NCBI RefSeq assembly: GCF_900113875.1
Contig: NZ_FORA01000001.1
Span: 868,001-932,000, forward strand
Length of the DNA: 64,000 bases
Reading direction: 5' to 3'
Source: Jannaschia pohangensis
GTDB lineage: Bacteria > Pseudomonadota > Alphaproteobacteria > Rhodobacterales > Rhodobacteraceae
Positions within the stretch are counted from its first letter, which is position 1. Every line of letters begins with the position of its first letter. Below, one piece after another: positions 42,050-51,113 of this stretch. The notes below the pieces were generated by a model that was given only the letters and a program-made list of their open reading frames with translations, was not told the origin of the DNA and searched no databases. Made by a program: the position numbers and the translations under genes.

Positions 42050-43558
42050 TCAGGACGCGAAGGCCCCCGCGTGGACCTTGCGCAACTCGGCCTTCTGCAC
42101 CTTGCCCATGGTGTTGCGCGGCAATTCGGAGACGACGACATAGACGCGCGGCTGTTTGAACCGGGCCAGACGCCCGGCCACGGCCTCGCGCAGGGTATCC
42201 TCGTCCGGGGGGGTGCCATCGGGCACGATGACGGCGACGATGCCCTCGCCCATGTCGGGATGGGGCACGCCGATGACCGCCGATTCCAGCACGCCGGGCA
42301 GGCCGTCCAGAACCTCCTCCACCTCGCGGGGATAGATGTTGAATCCGCCCGAGATCACCAGATCCTTGTCGCGGCCGACGATGGTGACATAACCGTCCGC
42401 GTCCTGTCGCCCCAGATCACCGGTGATGAACCAGCCGTTAGGGCGCAGTTCGGCGGCGGTCTTTTCGGGCATCCGCCAATAGCCCCGGAATACATTGGGT
42501 CCGCGCACCTCGATCATTCCCGTCTCGCCCAGAGGGACCGGATCGGCGGTGCCCGGGGTGCAGATGCGCAGCTCCACCCCCGGCAGGGGCAGGCCCACGG
42601 TGCCGGGCCGTCGGTCGCCGTCGTGGGGGTTCGATGTGTTCATGTTCGTTTCCGTCATCCCGTAGCGTTCCAGAATGCGGTGGCCGGTGCGGTCGGTCCA
42701 TTGGCGGTGCGTCTCGGGCAGCATGGGGGCCGAGCCGGAGACGAACAGCCGCATGTGCCGTGTCGCGTCGCGGGTCAGCCCGTCTTCGGCCAGCAGGCGG
42801 GTATAGAACGTCGGCACGCCCATCATGGCGGTCGCCTTGGACATCGCCGCCATCACGGCGGCGGCGTCGAATTTGGGCAGCCAGATCGTCGAACCGCCCG
42901 CAGTCAGCGTCACGTTGACCGCCACGAAGAGACCGTGGGTGTGAAAGATCGGCAGCGCATGGATCAGCGTGTCGTCGCGGGTGAACCGCCAGGCGTCGGC
43001 GAGGGTGTGGGCGTTCGACAGCAGGTTGTCCTGGCTCAGCATCGCGCCTTTGGAGCGGCCCGTGGTGCCCGAAGTATAGAGGAACGCCGCGAGGTCAGAG
43101 CCGTCCCGCGCGACCGGCGACGCAGGGCTCGCGGCATCGGTCGCCTGCGCCAGCGTGCCGTCGCCGTCCGGTCCCAGGGTCATCAGGCGCGCGCCCGCCG
43201 AGTCGGCCACGGGCCCGAGGACGTCCGCGTCGCCGGGGCCGCAGACCAGAAGGGCAGCCTCGGCATCCTGCACGAAATAGGCGATTTCGGGCGCGGTATA
43301 GGCGGTGTTGAGCGGCAACAGCACCACGCCGACCCGGGCACAGGCGGCATAGAGCGCCAGCGCATCCGCCGATTTGGCGATCTGGCAAGCCAGCCTCTCG
43401 CCGGGTTTCAGCCCCGCGCCAACCAGCGCCCCGGCCATCTTCGCGGCCCGCGCGGCAAAGGCGGCATGGGTCATCACGTCGCCGCCGGGCAAGTGGAGGA
43501 AGGCCTCCTCGCGGCCCTCCTGCGGGGCGAAAAGCGTGTCGTGCAGCGGGTTGGTCAT
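42050..43558 (-). CDS. matB: Malonyl-CoA synthetase (MatB-like acyl-CoA ligase)
   Basis: 502 residues of the ANL superfamily. ATP motif 'FLYTSGTTGRSKGAMLSQDNL' (about 155-175), MatB-type 'RILERYGMTETNMNTSNPHDGDRRPGTVGLPLPGVELR' (about 290-327), 'GWFITGDLGRQDADGYVTIVGRDKDLVISGGFNIYPREVEEVL' and catalytic Lys in 'NTMGKVQKAEL'. It makes malonyl-CoA from malonate, CoA and ATP. Start overlaps by 4 bases the stop of a fragment of malonyl-CoA decarboxylase, the usual operon partner. Confidence 0.9.
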   Translation of the reverse strand: MTNPLHDTLFAPQEGREEAFLHLPGGDVMTHAAFAARAAKMAGALVGAGLKPGERLACQIAKSADALALYAACARVGVVLLPLNTAYTAPEIAYFVQDAEAALLVCGPGDADVLGPVADSAGARLMTLGPDGDGTLAQATDAASPASPVARDGSDLAAFLYTSGTTGRSKGAMLSQDNLLSNAHTLADAWRFTRDDTLIHALPIFHTHGLFVAVNVTLTAGGSTIWLPKFDAAAVMAAMSKATAMMGVPTFYTRLLAEDGLTRDATRHMRLFVSGSAPMLPETHRQWTDRTGHRILERYGMTETNMNTSNPHDGDRRPGTVGLPLPGVELRICTPGTADPVPLGETGMIEVRGPNVFRGYWRMPEKTAAELRPNGWFITGDLGRQDADGYVTIVGRDKDLVISGGFNIYPREVEEVLDGLPGVLESAVIGVPHPDMGEGIVAVIVPDGTPPDEDTLREAVAGRLARFKQPRVYVVVSELPRNTMGKVQKAELRKVHAGAFAS

Positions 43559-43842
43559 TGCGTCGTTTCCGGGATCTGGGCCGCGCGGGCCAGGAATTGC
43601 ACGAACCGGGTGGCCGGAACGCGTCCTTGGGTCAAGTCTTCGAGGTTCCGCCCGATACGGTCGGGATCATAGAGGTAATTGACCACCGCACCCCGCGACC
43701 GGGCAAGCCCCGTGGGCGACAGATCGGCCCCGGCGTGGACATCTTGGATCGTCGCCCCGTTGCCCAGGTGGAACCGCGCGACCGGATCGCGGGGGCCGAC
43801 GACCCCCGGCCCTTCGGCCATCGCATCGAACATTCGGAGCAA
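43555..43842 (-). pseudogene. Remnant of malonyl-CoA decarboxylase (C-terminal fragment)
   Basis: 95 codons readable from TTG 43842 (ATG at 43833). 'RDPVARFHLGNGATIQDVHAGADLSPTGLARSRGAVVNYLYDPDRI' is the C-terminal end of malonyl-CoA decarboxylase, which normally has 400-450 residues. In the same frame a stop codon lies just upstream (43858-43860) and the next gene on the other strand begins at 43916, so the rest of the enzyme is gone. The fragment still overlaps the matB start (ATGA), preserving the old mcd-matB junction. Almost certainly non-functional as an enzyme. Confidence 0.75.
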
Positions 43843-43915
43843 TTCGACCTGACCCCGTCAGTCCGGGCCCTGCCGATGCCCTTGCGCGGTGCCGCCGACC
43901 TGTTAACGTTTGAGC

Positions 43916-44545
43916 ATGACCGAAGTCGAGGCCGTTTTGACGGAAAACATCCAGCACAGGCTTGTCGCGGTTGGCCCTCTCGACGGCCAGTTCGGTGTTC
44001 ATCCCGCGCTCAGCATTCCGCCTGAGGCCGCCGATTTCGTCTTCGCCACATCCAGCGCGGACCCATCCTTGCGAACCTATGCGCTTTTCGATGCAGGGCG
44101 GGTCGAGGGCCTGCCTGAACGGCTGGAGACCGAAGGCGTGGCCTTCGACTGCCTGGTCAGCGGGCCATCACGTGACTCTCTTGGAGCCGTGTCACCCTGG
44201 CTGGTGGCCCTCGCCCCCGACAGCCGCCTTTGCCGTGATCTCTTCACCCGCGGCCCCGCGCCCTGGGACCTCTGGGGGCGCGAAGCCTGCGTCCTGTTCC
44301 AGTCGCGGGCGTCCCTGCCCGACCTCGTCGCGCATTTCCGGCGCTTCACCCGGATCCGCGACCGGGACGGCAATTGGCATTTCTTCCGCTTTCAGGAGCC
44401 TCTCGTGATGCGCACCATCGTGATGGGGCTGCGGCCCGAAGCGCGGCAGGAATTCCTGGCTCCGTTCGGACGCGTGATCGTGCCCGACAATGGTGATGTG
44501 CTGCATGTCTTCGACATGCCGCCCGAATACCCGAGCGCGGCATGA
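43916..44545 (+). CDS. DUF4123 protein, probable type VI effector chaperone/adaptor
   Basis: 209 residues. The pattern 'RTYALFDAGRVEGLPERLE', 'FDCLVSG', 'VSPWLVALAPDSRLCRDLF', 'LWGREACVLFQSRASLPDLVAHFRRFTRIRDRDGNWHFFRFQEPLVMRTIV' is characteristic of DUF4123 proteins, which load effectors onto VgrG spikes of type VI secretion systems. Start at ATG 43916. The stop overlaps the next start by 4 bases. No VgrG, Hcp or other secretion gene is in the window, so the apparatus must lie elsewhere. Confidence 0.85.
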   Translation: MTEVEAVLTENIQHRLVAVGPLDGQFGVHPALSIPPEAADFVFATSSADPSLRTYALFDAGRVEGLPERLETEGVAFDCLVSGPSRDSLGAVSPWLVALAPDSRLCRDLFTRGPAPWDLWGREACVLFQSRASLPDLVAHFRRFTRIRDRDGNWHFFRFQEPLVMRTIVMGLRPEARQEFLAPFGRVIVPDNGDVLHVFDMPPEYPSAA

Positions 44546-45297
44546 TCGCCTACGAAGACATCCTCGACAGCAGCGGGATGGAGCCGTTCCGGGAAGAGCG
44601 CCGCCAACGCTATTACCGCAAGGCCCTGGCCTTCTGCCGCACCGAATTTCCCGGGCGTTTTTACGATGTCAGCGATGCGAATGGACTGGCCTTCGTCCAG
44701 ACGGCCTATCGCGCCGGGGGATCCATCGGCCTGCGCAGCGAACGCGACCACCTGAAATTCCTGATCGCCGCCGTCCACTGGGGGGCGGACTTCGGCACCG
44801 ATCCCCGGCTGGGTCACCGGTTGGCCGCCTGCGGCTGGCTGAATGCAGCGGGGCGGGCGCACATCTATCTGCCGCTGCCGCCGCTTCTGCGCGCCGTCGA
44901 CCATTGGCATGCGGAGGTGCGGCCCGAAGGCCCGGATTGGCTGGCGGCCATCAAGGCCGCGGATGCCAGCGCAGGCCTGACGGGCGCGCAGGCACTGCAG
45001 GTCGCCGATGCCATTTGGCCCGCTGGAACACGACAGATGCCCCAGACATCCTGGCCCGCGCTGGCCGCGATCGTCGATGCGGACCGGGGTCGCCGGATGC
45101 TGGACGGCACGGCCCTTGTCCTGCACACGCTGCTTCTGTTGCGGTTCGGCCATCGCTACGCCGATGATCCGACGCTTGCCGCCCTTGGCACGGCGCTTCA
45201 CACAACCAACGGGCGACCGGACCGCACAACGACCCTTCGGAACGCTGCACTCGCCGTTCCGCCCCTGTCGCAGGAGGGCGCATGGCCCAGGACCTAG
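44542..45297 (+). CDS. Unknown protein of the effector module
   Basis: 251 residues, mostly helical, no signal peptide or membrane segment. Notable parts: 'FREERRQRYYRKALAFCRTEFPGRF', 'RDHLKFLIAAVHWGADFGTDPRLGHRL' and 'LHTLLLLRFGHRYADDPTLAALG'. I recognise no family. Translationally coupled to the DUF4123 gene (ATGA) and overlapping the muramidase gene by 16 bases, so it belongs to the same module. It may be a second adaptor for the effector (inference). Confidence 0.75.
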   Translation: MIAYEDILDSSGMEPFREERRQRYYRKALAFCRTEFPGRFYDVSDANGLAFVQTAYRAGGSIGLRSERDHLKFLIAAVHWGADFGTDPRLGHRLAACGWLNAAGRAHIYLPLPPLLRAVDHWHAEVRPEGPDWLAAIKAADASAGLTGAQALQVADAIWPAGTRQMPQTSWPALAAIVDADRGRRMLDGTALVLHTLLLLRFGHRYADDPTLAALGTALHTTNGRPDRTTTLRNAALAVPPLSQEGAWPRT

Positions 45298-46532
45298 ACC
45301 CCGCTGCCGGGCAAGGGGTGACCGGCCCGGCCGAGGCCGCCGCAGACGCCCAGGGCTCCGACGGCGCGGTGGAAGCGACTGAGCAGGGGTGCCGGGGTTG
45401 GGTCGAGCTCGACAGCCGCTACTGGCACGTCAACGACCTGGGGGTGAGCGCCGAGATCACGGTCCACCGCATCGTCGGCGGCACCCGCGATCACCCGGAC
45501 GAACAGACCGAGCTGGTCGACACGCAAACCCTGCACTATTCGGCAGAGGCGGGGGAACGGCTCGACCCGGCCTCGCCCGTGGCGGGGGCGCTGATCAACG
45601 GCAATTGCCGGATCCTGCTTGGCGGCGACGAAGGCTATGAGGCCGGGCAGTTCTACCGCCTGAAACTGCGCCCGCGCGACAACCCGGACAACGCGCGCAA
45701 ATACGTGATCCTGCCGACGCCGATCCAGCAATCGGATGCGACCAGCGACCCGGCCCTGACGGCAGCCCACGCAGGACGACGCATCATCGCCGACCCGGTG
45801 ACCGGGCGGCGGCCCTTCACGACCCCCCTGCCCCTGTCCGACACCGTGGATCAGCATCTGCGGGTTCACGACACCCGCACCGTGGGCGCGGCCCAATGGG
45901 CCAGCGCGGCGTTCGTCATGCCATGCGCGCCGTCGAGCCAGCCACACCGGGTCGACCTGCGGTGGATCCACTACTGCAACCCGCGCGACTTCATCTATGG
46001 GCACCTGCTCAATCTCGAGGGCGGCTTCGTCAACGATCCGGTTGATCGGGGCGGCGCCACGAACATGGGCATCACCATCGCGACCTGGCAGCGTTTCTCG
46101 CAACGCCTGTTCGGCATTCCCGGAACCGTCGACACCCTGCGCAACATCACCGAAGCGCAGGTCTATGAAATCACGCTCGAAGGCTACTGGCGGCAATTCT
46201 GGTGCGACCGGATCAACAATTGTCCGATCGCCATCCAGTTCCTCGACACCTGTTTCAACGGGGGCGGCGTCGAGGTGCTGCAACGGGCGATCAACGTCGT
46301 GGCGAACGCCCAGGGCAAGGCCAACTGGACCACGACCGTCGATGGCGGCATGGGCGCGAACACCTTGAAACAGGCGAACCGGATCATCGAATGCGGCCAT
46401 GCCGCCGCACTCTATGTCGCCTACCGCGAACAGCGGATCGCCCGGTTCCGCGAAATCGTCGCCCGCAACCCGAGCCAGCAGAGGTTCATTAACGGATGGT
46501 TAAATCGTGCGAATGAATTTACCGACTATTAA
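45282..46532 (+). CDS. GH108-type muramidase, probable type VI secretion effector
   Basis: 416 residues. About 1-235: an unknown N-terminal region, probably for loading or delivery, with no signal peptide. About 236-330: glycoside hydrolase 108 domain with the catalytic Glu (about 246) in 'LLNLEGGFVNDPVDRGGATNMGIT'. About 335-405: PG_binding_3-like segment ('NGGGVEVLQRAINVVANAQG', 'VDGGMGANTLKQANRI'). GH108 enzymes cut peptidoglycan glycan strands. Preceded by AGGAGGG at 45272-45278. Gene order DUF4123 - unknown - lysozyme - exported small protein is that of an antibacterial effector unit. Confidence 0.88.
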   Translation: MAQDLDPAAGQGVTGPAEAAADAQGSDGAVEATEQGCRGWVELDSRYWHVNDLGVSAEITVHRIVGGTRDHPDEQTELVDTQTLHYSAEAGERLDPASPVAGALINGNCRILLGGDEGYEAGQFYRLKLRPRDNPDNARKYVILPTPIQQSDATSDPALTAAHAGRRIIADPVTGRRPFTTPLPLSDTVDQHLRVHDTRTVGAAQWASAAFVMPCAPSSQPHRVDLRWIHYCNPRDFIYGHLLNLEGGFVNDPVDRGGATNMGITIATWQRFSQRLFGIPGTVDTLRNITEAQVYEITLEGYWRQFWCDRINNCPIAIQFLDTCFNGGGVEVLQRAINVVANAQGKANWTTTVDGGMGANTLKQANRIIECGHAAALYVAYREQRIARFREIVARNPSQQRFINGWLNRANEFTDY

Positions 46533-46923
46533 GGCCGCCCTCGCGGTCATCGCCTGCCTCGGTCTCTGGACCCTTGACGCAACGGCCGAAGGGCCGACAT
46601 CGACCCAATGGGAGGCGGAGACCCATGACCCGGATCGCTTTGCCGGAAGTGTGATCGTGACCGAAGACGGCGACGCCAGGACCCTGTCGTATTCCTTCGT
46701 CTTCGACAGCCAGATCCTCAGCACCAACCACCTGAAACCGGCCACCCTGGAGGCGCTCGGGGCCGCGTGCTGGCGCGCCAATGTAACGGGCGACTTCCTG
46801 CAAGGGGTGGCCGAGACGATGGAGGTGCAGTTCTGCGAACGCGACGACCACGCCTATTGGACGCTGCTCGACGGGCGCGGCGGCGCCGTGCGCCTGCCCA
46901 ATTGGGTCAGGTTCGCGCAGTAG
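46507..46923 (+). CDS. Small exported protein, candidate immunity protein to the muramidase
   Basis: 138 residues from GTG 46507 (ATG at 46513 is an alternative; GGATGG at 46493-46498 fits the GTG better). Signal peptide 'NLPTIKAALAVIACLGLWTLDATAE', then a compact mature domain of about 110 residues with two Cys ('AACWRANV' and 'VQFCERDD') likely to form a disulfide. It overlaps the 3' end of the muramidase gene by 26 bases. Periplasmic location, size and position fit an immunity protein protecting the producer's own wall. No family recognised. Confidence 0.75.
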   Translation: MRMNLPTIKAALAVIACLGLWTLDATAEGPTSTQWEAETHDPDRFAGSVIVTEDGDARTLSYSFVFDSQILSTNHLKPATLEALGAACWRANVTGDFLQGVAETMEVQFCERDDHAYWTLLDGRGGAVRLPNWVRFAQ

Positions 46924-46960
46924 AAACCTGACGCCACACCATTGGATTTTCCGGGAAAAG

Positions 46961-47035
46961 TGGCTGGGGTGGTAGGATTCGAACCTACGATACACGGTAC
47001 CAAAAACCGATGCCTTACCGCTTGGCTACACCCCA
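46961..47035 (-). tRNA. tRNA-Gln(TTG)
   Basis: Minus-strand acceptor TGGGGTG pairs with CACCCCA; CCA is encoded (46961-46963). The anticodon loop TTTTGGT between CGGT and ACCG gives TTG. The T-arm has GGTTCGAATCC. It lies between the effector module and the DJ-1 gene; downstream of it on the other strand there is no repeat that would mark an attachment site. Confidence 0.95.
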
Positions 47036-47191
47036 ACAGTGCGGCGTGGGATAATGGAGCGGGACCGGGGCCGCAAGGGAAAAATCGGACGTTTTGAAGA
47101 GGTCGCGATCGCGGCTGAAACATGGCCCCGGGGAAGGAACCCGATGCCCCCCGATGGGCGTTGGTCCAAGAACCCTTCTAAGGAGACTCCC

Positions 47192-47914
47192 ATGACCAAG
47201 GCCCTTTTCATCCTGACGTCCACATCCGAATTTCCCGCCGATGGCGGCCCCGCCGCGGGCCGCAAGACCGGCTATTACATCGACGAGATGGCCGCCCCCT
47301 GGGCAGCCCTGACCGATGCGGGCGTGGACATCACCTTCGCCTCGATCAAGGGCGGCGAGGCCCCCATCGACCCCAATTCGATGGAGGACGACGGCGACAA
47401 TCCCGAACCGGTGCAACGCGTGTTGGGCGACCCCGACGTGATGGCGCAGCTGAAGGCAACGCTGCCCGTCGACAGCATCGACCCCACGAGTTTCGACCTG
47501 ATCTTCCTGCCCGGCGGCCACGGCACCATGTTCGATTTCCGCCAGACCCCGGCGCTGGCCGACGTGATCGGCAAGGCCTGGGACAACGGCGCGGTTGTCG
47601 GCGCGGTCTGTCACGGTCCCTCGGGCCTGATCGAGGCGCGGGACGCCAGTGGCGACCCGATCGTGAAGGGTCGCAAGGTCAGCGGTTTCACCGACAGCGA
47701 GGAAGACGCCGCGGGCCTGACCGACTCCGTCCCATACCTCCTGGAGCAGGAGTTGCGCGCCAAGGGCGCGCTGTTTGAGAAAGGCGATGACTTCACGTCC
47801 CATGCCGTACGCGACGGGCGTCTGGTGACCGGCCAGAACCCCACCTCCTCCGAAGCGGTGGCCAAGCTGCTGGTCGCGGCGCTGGAGGCGCGGTCCGCCG
47901 ACCGCGCCGCCTGA
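47192..47914 (+). CDS. DJ-1/PfpI-family protein (Hsp31/glyoxalase-III-like)
   Basis: 240 residues. Nucleophile elbow 'GAVVGAVCHGPSGLIEA' with the Cys at about 141, oxyanion region 'IFLPGGHGTMFDFR' and N-terminal 'GYYIDEMAAPWAALTDAGVDITFAS' with the conserved Glu. Members act as methylglyoxal-handling enzymes or chaperones; which one cannot be told from sequence. Start ATG 47192 with AAGGAGA 5 bases upstream. Monocistronic, converging on the mutase gene. Confidence 0.9.
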   Translation: MTKALFILTSTSEFPADGGPAAGRKTGYYIDEMAAPWAALTDAGVDITFASIKGGEAPIDPNSMEDDGDNPEPVQRVLGDPDVMAQLKATLPVDSIDPTSFDLIFLPGGHGTMFDFRQTPALADVIGKAWDNGAVVGAVCHGPSGLIEARDASGDPIVKGRKVSGFTDSEEDAAGLTDSVPYLLEQELRAKGALFEKGDDFTSHAVRDGRLVTGQNPTSSEAVAKLLVAALEARSADRAA

Positions 47915-47920
47915 TCACGG

Positions 47921-50050
47921 TCAATCCCGGGCGGCGCGGATCAGACGCAGGATATCCTGCGCCGCCTCGGGGATATTGGTGCCCGGCCCGAAGATGGCCG
48001 CGACGCCAGCATCTCGCAGGAAGGCATAGTCCTGCTGCGGGATGACGCCACCGCAGATCACGATGATCTCGCCCGCGCCCGCCACGCGCAGGGCCGCGAT
48101 CAGCTTGGGGGCCAGCGTCTTGTGGCCCGCCGCCTGACTGCTGATCCCGACCACATGGACATCGTTGTCGATGGCATCCTGCGCCGCCTCTTCGGGGGTC
48201 TGGAACAGGGGACCGACATCGACGTCGAACCCGATATCGGCAAAGGCGGTGGCGATGACCTTGGCTCCCCGGTCGTGCCCGTCCTGGCCCATCTTGACGA
48301 CGAGCATGCGGGGACGGCGTCCCTCTTCCTCGGCAAAGGCCTCCACGTCCTTCTGGATCGCGGCAAAGCCCGCGTCGCCCGCATAGGCCGCGCCATAGAC
48401 ACCGGCCAGAGTCTTCACCTCGGCCCTGTGGCGGCCGAAAACCTTTTCCATCGCCATGCTGATTTCCCCCACTGAGGCACGCGCCCGCGCCGCCTCGACT
48501 GCTGCCTCAAGCAGGTTTCCCCCGTCCCGCGCCCGGCGGGACAGCTCTTCCAATGCCTGCGTGCAGGCTTTGTCATCGCGCGATGCCCGGATGCGGGCCA
48601 GCCGCGCGACCTGACTTTCGCGGACGGCGTCGTTGTCGATGTTGAGGATATCGACCGGGTCCTGCGTGTCGCGGCGATATTTGTTCACGCCCACGATCAC
48701 TTCGTCGCCCTTGTCGATCAGGGCCTGACGGGTCGCCGCCGATTCCTCGATCCGCAGCTTTGGCATGCCGGACGCCACGGCCTTGGTCATGCCGCCCATC
48801 TCCTCGACTTCCTCGATCAGCGTCCAGGCCGCCTCGGCCAAGTCATGGGTCAGCTTTTCGACGTAATATGACCCTGCCAGCGGATCGACGACCCGGGTCA
48901 CCCCCGTCTCTTCCTGCAGGATCAGCTGCGTGTTGCGCGCGATGCGGCTGGAATTCTCGGTCGGCAGGGCAATCGCCTCGTCGAAGGAATTGGTGTGCAG
49001 CGATTGCGTGCCACCCAGAACGGCGGCCATCGCCTCGTAGGCGGTGCGCACGACGTTGTTGTAGGGGTCCTGCTCCTGCAGACTGACCCCGCTCGTCTGG
49101 CAATGGGTGCGCAGCATCGACGACTTGGGATTCTTCGGCTCGAACTCGGCCATGATGCGGTGCCAGAGCAGGCGCGCGGCGCGCAGCTTGGCCGCCTCCA
49201 TGAAGAAATTCATCCCGATGGCAAAGAAAAACGACAGCCGCCCCGCGAACTTGTCCACATCCATGCCCCGCGCGATGGCGGTGCGCACGTATTCACGCCC
49301 GTCGGCCAGGGTGAAGGCCAATTCCTGCACCAGGTTCGCCCCCGCCTCCTGCATGTGATAGCCCGAGATCGAGATGGAGTTGAACTTCGGCATCTCGTCC
49401 GAGGTGTATTCGATGATGTCCGCGATGATCCGCATCGAGGGTTCGGGCGGATAGATATAGGTGTTCCGCACCATGAATTCCTTGAGGATGTCATTCTGGA
49501 TCGTCCCCGACAGGGCGGCGCGGTCGACGCCCTGCTCCTCACCAGCGACGATGAAATTGGCCAGGATCGGGATCACCGCGCCGTTCATTGTCATCGACAC
49601 CGACACCTTGTCGAGCGGGATGCCGTCGAACAGAATCTTCATGTCCTCGACCGAGTCGATAGCCACCCCGGCCTTGCCCACATCGCCCACGACGCGCGGA
49701 TGATCGCTGTCGTAACCGCGGTGCGTGGCCAGGTCGAAGGCGACGCTGACCCCCTGCTGCCCGGCGGCGAGGGCCTTGCGATAGAAGGCGTTCGATTCCT
49801 CGGCGGTGGAGAACCCGGCATATTGCCGGATCGTCCAGGGGCGGCCCGCATACATCGTGGCCTTGACGCCCCGGGTGAACGGCGCCTCGCCCGGCAGGCT
49901 GCCCAGATGGGCGACGCCGTCCAGATCGTCGGGGCCATAGATCGGCTGGACCGCGATCCCCTCCAGCGTGTGCCAGGTCAAGTCGTCGACCGGGCGCCCC
50001 CTGAGTTCGGCCTCAGCCCGTTGCGTCCATCTGCTGCGGTGGTCTGCCAT
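47921..50050 (-). CDS. scpA: Methylmalonyl-CoA mutase
   Basis: 709 residues, the single-chain homodimeric type. N-terminal TIM-barrel part ('[24 protein letters not shown]', '[19 protein letters not shown]'), C-terminal cobalamin domain with DxHxxG in '[18 protein letters not shown]' (His as lower axial ligand), '[14 protein letters not shown]' and '[11 protein letters not shown]'. It isomerises methylmalonyl-CoA to succinyl-CoA, completing propionyl-CoA assimilation begun by PccAB encoded a few genes upstream on the same strand. Its start lies within the 3' end of the sulfotransferase-like gene (38-base overlap). Confidence 0.97.
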   Translation of the reverse strand: MADHRSRWTQRAEAELRGRPVDDLTWHTLEGIAVQPIYGPDDLDGVAHLGSLPGEAPFTRGVKATMYAGRPWTIRQYAGFSTAEESNAFYRKALAAGQQGVSVAFDLATHRGYDSDHPRVVGDVGKAGVAIDSVEDMKILFDGIPLDKVSVSMTMNGAVIPILANFIVAGEEQGVDRAALSGTIQNDILKEFMVRNTYIYPPEPSMRIIADIIEYTSDEMPKFNSISISGYHMQEAGANLVQELAFTLADGREYVRTAIARGMDVDKFAGRLSFFFAIGMNFFMEAAKLRAARLLWHRIMAEFEPKNPKSSMLRTHCQTSGVSLQEQDPYNNVVRTAYEAMAAVLGGTQSLHTNSFDEAIALPTENSSRIARNTQLILQEETGVTRVVDPLAGSYYVEKLTHDLAEAAWTLIEEVEEMGGMTKAVASGMPKLRIEESAATRQALIDKGDEVIVGVNKYRRDTQDPVDILNIDNDAVRESQVARLARIRASRDDKACTQALEELSRRARDGGNLLEAAVEAARARASVGEISMAMEKVFGRHRAEVKTLAGVYGAAYAGDAGFAAIQKDVEAFAEEEGRRPRMLVVKMGQDGHDRGAKVIATAFADIGFDVDVGPLFQTPEEAAQDAIDNDVHVVGISSQAAGHKTLAPKLIAALRVAGAGEIIVICGGVIPQQDYAFLRDAGVAAIFGPGTNIPEAAQDILRLIRAARD

Positions 50051-50987
50051 GTCCGGGTCTCCTGTCGTGGATATGCCCCTCTGCCGGGGGTCTGTTCGGT
50101 GCGGGGATCAGGCCGCCTGCGCCATCGGACAGCCAGGCCAGATCTTCGTCGTATCTTGCGCGCAGGGTCGCGCGCTGGTCGGGGGTGAAGGGCGCGTAGT
50201 GGCCCGCCAGCTGCGGCAGCGTGGTGGGGCAGCCCTCATCGTGCAACCGCCGCTCAAGTTCGTCCAGCGGGCGCGAGGCATTCAGGACCTTGCCGTCCCA
50301 CGCGGCCGGGGCGACGCGGCTCAGGTCGGCACAGGCGCGCAGCGGGGCGGCCGCCATCTCCTCGTGCTGCCAGACGGTCAGGCGGGCGGCGGGAAAGACC
50401 GCCGCCACGTCTGTGATCACGTCGCGCCAGCTGCGCCGGGCGCGCAGCACCGCCTCGATCGTGGTGGCATCGGGCGGGGCGAATCCGCGCGTTATCAGGA
50501 AGGCAAAGCAACTGGCCCACCAGGTGTCGAGACTACGGATCGACAGGACGACGCGGTCCACCCCGGGAAGCGCCAGCGCCAGCCGGTCGAGCCGCGGCCC
50601 CGCCGTCGGATAGAGCCGTCCCATCAACAGGTTCTCGCGCAGGCCGCCCAGAAAATTCTCGTCCGTCAGGATCAGGCGCGACACCCCCTGCCGCGACATC
50701 TCGGAGCGCAGCATCGCGACCCGCCCGGCCGCACGATGGGCCAGCACATCGCGGCGCGGATGCACCCGCCCCGGATCGCCGACCACCCCCGCCAGCATCC
50801 CGTCGCGCGTCCGTTCGGGGCCCCAGACCCGCACGTCGGCCCGTGCAAGCAAGGCAGCGTTGCGCGTCATGAGCCTTTGCAGAGTCGTGGTGCCCGTCCG
50901 ATGGGCCCCCAGGTGCAATGTCACGGGCGGGATTCGGGTCAATTTCGCCATATCGTCGAGGCCTTCGGTCAGGTGGGGGAACATCAT
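50013..50987 (-). CDS. Sulfotransferase-like protein
   Basis: 324 residues. The phosphosulfate-binding loop '[17 protein letters not shown]' lies at about 24-40, then '[11 protein letters not shown]' and '[21 protein letters not shown]' resembling the 3'-phosphate motif of sulfotransferases. Substrate unknown. Start at ATG 50987 (ATGATG, GGAAGG upstream); ATG 50951 is an alternative. The C-terminal 12 codons overlap the mutase start. The two genes are unrelated in pathway, so the overlap probably serves expression only. Confidence 0.75.
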   Translation of the reverse strand: MMFPHLTEGLDDMAKLTRIPPVTLHLGAHRTGTTTLQRLMTRNAALLARADVRVWGPERTRDGMLAGVVGDPGRVHPRRDVLAHRAAGRVAMLRSEMSRQGVSRLILTDENFLGGLRENLLMGRLYPTAGPRLDRLALALPGVDRVVLSIRSLDTWWASCFAFLITRGFAPPDATTIEAVLRARRSWRDVITDVAAVFPAARLTVWQHEEMAAAPLRACADLSRVAPAAWDGKVLNASRPLDELERRLHDEGCPTTLPQLAGHYAPFTPDQRATLRARYDEDLAWLSDGAGGLIPAPNRPPAEGHIHDRRPGHGRPPQQMDATG

Positions 50988-51113
50988 CCTGCCCTTCCTG
51001 CCCCGATGCCCACTGACACTCGGTTAACTGACGGATTTGCAACAAATTGTGCCAAAGCCTTCGCCCCGGCGCAGCAAACACCTATATCTGCCCAAACGGT
51101 ACGGAACACTGAC

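Noticed and set aside
43555-43842. A genuine small 95-residue protein
   Set aside because: The sequence is the conserved C-terminus of malonyl-CoA decarboxylase with the catalytic body missing and a stop just upstream, so it was called a remnant.
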